Shown here: positions 60,182-64,000 of the stretch, in pieces
How positions within the stretch are numbered: the stretch's first letter is position 1
Layout: every line of letters starts with the position of its first letter
Assembly (NCBI RefSeq): GCF_022213065.1
Contig: NZ_JAKLJA010000005.1
Span: forward strand, 186,001-250,000
Direction: 5' to 3'
Source: Paraburkholderia tagetis
GTDB lineage: Bacteria > Pseudomonadota > Gammaproteobacteria > Burkholderiales > Burkholderiaceae
Length of the DNA: 64,000 nt
Program-made: the position numbers and the translations under genes
Notes under the pieces: generated by a model
What the model was told of the DNA's origin: nothing
The model's database searches: none
What the model saw: only the letters and a program-made list of their open reading frames with translations

Positions 60182-60862
60182 TTACTGTGCCGGCGTATTG
60201 AGCTGCTTCTTCAGAGCTTCGAGGCGGTCGTCCACCGACGGGCCCTTGTTCAGCGCGGCGAGCTTGTCGTCGAGCGCCTTGCCGCTCGACGTATCCGCCG
60301 AGTTCAGTCGGGCGTCCGAGCGCGCATTCGACAAATTCACCTTGTCTTCGAGCTTCTGGAAGTCCTCGGAAAGATTCTTGCCGCCAATGCCGCCGAGCGC
60401 CGTGGCCGCCACGTCCTTCGCCTGGGCGATCTGCTGCTTCGCCTGCAGGATGTTCGAGCGTGCGTTGAGGTCGTTGCGGCGCGAGCGCATGTCGTCGATC
60501 TGCTGCTTCAGTTGATCGACCGACGGCTCGAGTTTCGCGAGTTCGGCCGCGAGCGCGTCGCGTTCGGCTTCGGCCGTGGCTTGGGCGCCGAGCGCTTCGC
60601 GTGCGAGGGCTTCGTCGCCCGATTGCAGCGCGCGCTTCGCACCGTCTTCATACTTCTTCGCCTTGTCCGCGGCCACGTCGCGCTTGCTTTGCTGCATCGC
60701 GACCTGCGCCTGGATCTCGACGAGCGAGTTCTCGGCCTTTCCGATGCTGTCATCGAGCTCGCGCACGATCTGGCGCGCGTCGCGCGACGGGTCTTGCACG
60801 GAGTCGGCGGCGTCGTTCAGCAGACCCTTGACCGTGCGAGAGATAGAGTCGAAAAGCGACAT
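60182..60862 (-). CDS. PspA/IM30-family protein
   Basis: 226-residue protein, almost entirely helical coiled-coil with high Lys, Glu and Ala content. FDSISRTVKGLLNDAADSVQDP matches the N-terminal amphipathic helix and opening of PspA/IM30 proteins, and VRELDDSIGKAENSLVEIQAQVA the following helix. Such proteins form oligomers on the inner membrane to maintain it under stress. ATG 60862 follows CGGAGGAATTC, a perfect ribosome site. Upstream in-frame codons to 61147 have no family match. Likely operon with the TPR gene. Confidence 0.9.
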   Translation of the reverse strand: MSLFDSISRTVKGLLNDAADSVQDPSRDARQIVRELDDSIGKAENSLVEIQAQVAMQQSKRDVAADKAKKYEDGAKRALQSGDEALAREALGAQATAEAERDALAAELAKLEPSVDQLKQQIDDMRSRRNDLNARSNILQAKQQIAQAKDVAATALGGIGGKNLSEDFQKLEDKVNLSNARSDARLNSADTSSGKALDDKLAALNKGPSVDDRLEALKKQLNTPAQ

Positions 60863-61295
60863 GAATTCCTCCGGTGAAATGAGATTGGCCCCGCCGTGCT
60901 CCAGCGGGCCGCGATGCACGCTTGCGGCGTTAGCGTCGCGATGTGCTGCGGCGGACCCGGTCGGTCCGCCCGGCAATCTCGCGTTTAGCTTACGCCGCTT
61001 TGTGCGAGCCGCGCATGCAGCGCGAAATTCGGGGCGGTTTGACCAATTGCAACAGGCCCGCGCCGCTAAATTAACCGTTGCGCCACATACTCGGCCGCAT
61101 TTGCCGAATCGTCCCGTTCGCGGCCAAATTGGCTCAATTGGCTGCATGGGACAGGGACAGCTCGCCGGCCCTGGCGCATCGCTCGCGGATATTACACCAC
61201 GGGGTCTCTTAAAAGGGACTTAAAGAGGTCACGCGGCCGTAGCGCGGTTGCGTGCGGGTTTCGGGTTTCGGGTTTCGCGTTTCCCGTTCCGGCGC
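60863..61295. other. 433-base gap between the PspA-like and ribbon-helix-helix genes
   Basis: Should hold the PspA-like promoter (minus). No gene is apparent. The short GGGTTTC repeats at 61256-61283 lie at its right end, just after the RHH stop. Confidence 0.45.
61256..61283. repeat. 7-base direct repeats (GGGTTTC)
   Basis: Three GGGTTTC units (61256, 61263, 61270) and one GCGTTTC (61277) in tandem, 13 bases from the end of the RHH gene. Confidence 0.85.
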
Positions 61296-61949
61296 TCAGG
61301 CGAACTTGCCTGCATCGGGTGCGGGGTCGCTGCTGTGCGCATCTTCCTCATCGTCGCGCGCCGCGCGAGCGAATGGCGCGCCGCCGCTGAGCGGCTTCAG
61401 CGGTTCGGCGTCTTCTCGACGGGTGTCCTCGGAGTGCGCGATGTCAGCCTCCGCTTCGGTAAGCTCGGCGGGTTCTGCAGTTCCTTCAGCCTCGCCGGCC
61501 AGCCGTGCAACGGCCTGGGCCAGGTCGCGCTCGGCGCGAGCGGTATCCGCTTTGGCGCCGGTCGCCTGCGCCGCGTCGGCGCTTTCGCCGTTCGTCGCTG
61601 ACAGCGGTGCTTCGGTCCCGGCGCAAAGGGGCGCGTCAGCCCCGATATCGGGTTGCACGGCCGTCGCTGCGGGTTCCGCAGCAGCGGGCCGCAGCCCCGC
61701 AGCGCGCCCGTTCCGCAGCGGCCTTGCCGCCTTGCGCAGCACTTGTGCGAGCGCGTCGGGCTCGCGGGTCGCGCTCAGCCGGTCGACGATGCTCGCCGCC
61801 TTCACCTGGTCGCTCGTCGCGCTAAAGGCGATCACGGCGCGGCGCATCAATTCGCTGATGCTGATGCCGAGTTCGTCGGCCGTGGCGGAGATCGCCCGTT
61901 TTTGCGCGGGCGTGACGAAGACGACGATGCGTTCGCTGGGCTTGTTCAT
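61296..61949 (-). CDS. Ribbon-helix-helix DNA-binding protein with acidic tail
   Basis: 217-residue protein. The first ~45 residues (KPSERIVVFVTPAQKRAISAT, then ADELGISISELMRRAVIAFS) match a CopG/Arc-type ribbon-helix-helix: one beta-strand and two helices. After ~75 residues the sequence becomes Ala/Glu/Asp-rich with little predicted fold. ATG 61949 starts right at the domain; in-frame codons to 62252 have no match. Possibly an antitoxin-like regulator or DNA-binding protein with a disordered tail; no toxin gene is adjacent. Confidence 0.78.
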   Translation of the reverse strand: MNKPSERIVVFVTPAQKRAISATADELGISISELMRRAVIAFSATSDQVKAASIVDRLSATREPDALAQVLRKAARPLRNGRAAGLRPAAAEPAATAVQPDIGADAPLCAGTEAPLSATNGESADAAQATGAKADTARAERDLAQAVARLAGEAEGTAEPAELTEAEADIAHSEDTRREDAEPLKPLSGGAPFARAARDDEEDAHSSDPAPDAGKFA

Positions 61950-62124
61950 GATCGGCTGGCCGTTGGATCGGCTTCGAGTAAACTTCGGGTCCCGCATGCG
62001 CGCGACGGCGGATGGCGTGGTTCGTATTGGCCGGCAAGCAAAGCGAGGAGGGTACAGAGCGTGCAGTAGCCTTTCCATCATATGACGAGACGCGCGATGC
62101 GCAACGCAAAGATGCGTGCGTATC

Positions 62125-62151
62125 GTTTGTCGTGTTTGTCGTGTTCGTCGT
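62125..62151. repeat. 9-base direct repeats (GTTTGTCGT)
   Basis: GTTTGTCGT at 62125 and 62134, then GTTCGTCGT at 62143, head to tail. Confidence 0.85.
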
Positions 62152-62413
62152 ATCGCGCGGTGACGCAAGCGGGTACCGTGAAGCGCGAACAATGAGGGAC
62201 GCAGACCGGTTCCCAAGAAACTCTTACAAAAAAAGCCCGACTGGCCGCGCACGAATTATTTAGAATGCGCTGTTACATTTCGCGCGGCTGCTTCCTGTGG
62301 AGGCGTTCACGCGAAAGGATATTGAAAGAGTAACTTGCGAAGGCGCGCCGAACATGCGCGCCGCGTGACCGAACGGGGGCGTTGCCGGTCACGCCACGGC
62401 GCCGCGCTCATGC

Positions 62414-62443
62414 AGATTCAAGCAGATTCAAGCAGATTCAAGC
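62414..62443. repeat. 10-base direct repeats (AGATTCAAGC)
   Basis: Three perfect tandem AGATTCAAGC units at 62414-62423, 62424-62433 and 62434-62443, 112 bases before the PBP1A start. Confidence 0.9.
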
Positions 62444-62554
62444 GGGCGCCGCTTTTCACACGCCGCATTGGCGCCATGACGCCAGGATCGAGATCTATGC
62501 GCGCGAGCCGCGCGCAGCCGGGGGCGCAGAACGAACGCGCCAATCATTCCAGTC

Positions 62555-64000
62555 ATGCCTATCATCAAACGACCGCCTTCCGCACACTACCCGAACGATC
62601 GGGAACCCTCCTTCAACAATGGACATCAGCCACCGCGCCGCCCGCGCGGCGACGATTCGCGCGACGAGCGCCCTCGCCGCCGCTCGTTTGGCGCATCGAT
62701 CGCGCTCTGGTTCGCCGGCTTGATCGCCACGCTTTGCGTCGTTGGCGCGCTGATCGTCGGTTATGCGCTCGTCGTGATGGGGCCGCAGTTGCCCTCGCTC
62801 GACGCGCTCACCAACTATCAGCCCAAGGTGCCGCTGCGCATCTATACCGCCGATCACGTGCTGATCGGCGAGTTCGGCGAAGAACGGCGCCAGCTCGTGC
62901 GCTTTCAGGACATCCCCGACGTGCAGAAGAAAGCGGTGCTCGCCATCGAGGACTACCGCTTCTACGAGCACGGCGGCGTGGACTTCGTCGGCATCCTGCG
63001 CGCGGGCGTCGCCGACCTGATGCACGGCGGCGCGTCGCAGGGCGCGAGCACGATCACGATGCAGGTCGCGCGCAACTTCTTCCTCTCGAGCGAGAAGACC
63101 TATACGCGCAAGATCTACGAGATGCTGCTCGCCTACAAGATCGAGCGCGCGCTCACGAAGGACCAGATCCTCGAGCTGTACATGAACCAGATCTATCTGG
63201 GGCAGCGCGCCTATGGTTTCTCGGCGGCGGCGCGCGTGTACTTCGGCAAGGATCTGAAGGACATCACGCTAGCCGAGGCGGCGATGCTCGCGGGCCTGCC
63301 GAAAGCGCCGTCCGCGTATAACCCGATCGTCAATCCGAAGCGCGCGAAGATTCGTCAGGAGTACATCCTCAAGCGCATGCTCGACCTGAACTACATCACC
63401 CAGGCGCAGTACGACGAGGCGATCAAGGAGCCGCTGCATACGCGTACCGCGGGCACCGAGTACAGCGTGCATGCGGAGTACGTCGCGGAAATGGTCCGCC
63501 AGATGATGTATGCGCAGTACAAGGACGAGACGTATACGCGCGGCCTCACGGTCACGACGACGATCGACTCCGCCGATCAGAACGCGGCCTACGCGGCCGT
63601 GCGCAAGGGCGTGATGGATTACGAGCGCCGCCACGGCTATCGCGGCCCTGAAGGCTTCGTGAAGTTGCCCGAGCCGGGCGACGACCGCGACCAGGCCATC
63701 GACGACGCGCTCACCGATCACCCCGACAACGGCGATATCGTCTCGGCCGTGGTCATCGACGCGAGCCCGAAGTCGGTCACCGCGCAGGTGCTCGACGGCA
63801 CCCGGGTCACAGTGACGGGCGATGGCCTGCGGTTTGTCGCGGGCGGTCTTTCGGCGCGTGCGTCGGCGGCATTGAAGATTCGGCCCGGTTCGATCGTGCG
63901 CCTGATGGCCGACACCAAGGGCAACTGGCAGATCACGCAGTTGCCGCAGGTGGAAGGCGCGCTCGTTTCGCTCACGCCGCAGGACGGCGCGATCCGCGCG
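62555..64000 (+). CDS. mrcA: Penicillin-binding protein 1A (3' end cut by window edge)
   Basis: 482 codons of a bifunctional peptidoglycan synthase. A basic cytoplasmic N-terminus (to about residue 43), one membrane anchor (ASIALWFAGLIATLCVVGAL and following), then the GT51 glycosyltransferase domain: IEDYRFYEHGGVD with catalytic Glu, QGASTITMQVARNFFL, RKIYEMLLAYKIE and ILELYMNQIYLGQRAYGF. The oligonucleotide-binding-like region follows (VVIDASPKSVTAQVLDG); the transpeptidase domain lies beyond the window. ATG 62555 is the first in-frame ATG. Periplasmic, cell-wall synthesis. Confidence 0.93.
   Translation, partial: MPIIKRPPSAHYPNDREPSFNNGHQPPRRPRGDDSRDERPRRRSFGASIALWFAGLIATLCVVGALIVGYALVVMGPQLPSLDALTNYQPKVPLRIYTADHVLIGEFGEERRQLVRFQDIPDVQKKAVLAIEDYRFYEHGGVDFVGILRAGVADLMHGGASQGASTITMQVARNFFLSSEKTYTRKIYEMLLAYKIERALTKDQILELYMNQIYLGQRAYGFSAAARVYFGKDLKDITLAEAAMLAGLPKAPSAYNPIVNPKRAKIRQEYILKRMLDLNYITQAQYDEAIKEPLHTRTAGTEYSVHAEYVAEMVRQMMYAQYKDETYTRGLTVTTTIDSADQNAAYAAVRKGVMDYERRHGYRGPEGFVKLPEPGDDRDQAIDDALTDHPDNGDIVSAVVIDASPKSVTAQVLDGTRVTVTGDGLRFVAGGLSARASAALKIRPGSIVRLMADTKGNWQITQLPQVEGALVSLTPQDGAIRA

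Larger units (their letters stand above)
61950..62554. other. 605-base gap upstream of the PBP1A gene
   Basis: Divergent regulatory region for the RHH gene and the PBP1A gene. TAGAAT at about 62261-62266 is a possible -10 box for the PBP gene. It also contains two short tandem repeats (62125-62151, 62414-62443). No credible gene. Confidence 0.45.

Overview
The window is GC-rich DNA with tightly packed operons, ATGA stop/start overlaps and many GC-rich hairpins between genes. Gene content fits a beta-proteobacterium of the Burkholderiaceae, most likely Paraburkholderia or Caballeronia. Examples are the purine/ureide catabolic set with urate hydroxylase PuuD, a YbiT-type ABC-F protein, the tyrB/Lrp/permease group and a trimeric autotransporter with an extended signal peptide. 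I saw no rRNA, tRNA, CRISPR array, transposase or integrase.

Bases 1-10834 form a divergent carbohydrate locus. Leftward run a cupin phosphoglucose isomerase, a shikimate-dehydrogenase-like protein, an SDR, a UlaG-like metallo-hydrolase and an FGGY kinase. Rightward run a GlcD-like FAD oxidase, a ribose-type ABC importer (binding protein, ATPase, permease) and an RpiR regulator. An inverted repeat in the 200-base divergent gap is the likely operator. The substrate is unknown. Bases 10957-17155 hold an Lrp regulator, an amino-acid permease, tyrB, a small lipoprotein, a DUF1992 protein, tadA and ldcA.

Bases 17469-23369 and 34290-44529 together make a purine-to-glyoxylate pathway. The left part has a GntR regulator, an NCS1 permease, an allantoin/hydantoin racemase, puuE, uraD and allA. 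The right part has puuD, uraH, an 8-oxoguanine deaminase, a LysR regulator and a BMP-type ABC importer.

Between these halves lies an unrelated block, 23481-34171, bracketed by two strong terminators. It encodes a 1340-residue trimeric autotransporter adhesin on the minus strand. Divergent from it, across an AT-rich spacer, is a 34-codon gene for a double-glycine peptide whose predicted mature form starts Cys-Cys and ends in five X-Pro dipeptides. A hairpin terminator/attenuator follows, then an LpxL-like acyltransferase homologue with an altered active site, a HlyD adaptor, a C39-peptidase ABC exporter and a TolC-family channel. I read this as a dedicated maturation and export system for a tiny, possibly lipidated, peptide linked to an adhesin. 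It is the most interesting part of the window.

Bases 44732-64000 are mostly housekeeping or metabolic: dodecin, a beta-hydroxyacid dehydrogenase, the YbiT-like ABC-F protein, an aldehyde dehydrogenase, a nitronate monooxygenase, a DUF1289 protein, the potFGHI polyamine importer, a 42-residue membrane peptide, a methyltransferase, a flavin monooxygenase, a TPR membrane protein with a PspA-like partner, a ribbon-helix-helix protein and the first 482 codons of a penicillin-binding protein 1A. Several intergenic gaps carry short 7-12 base tandem repeats.
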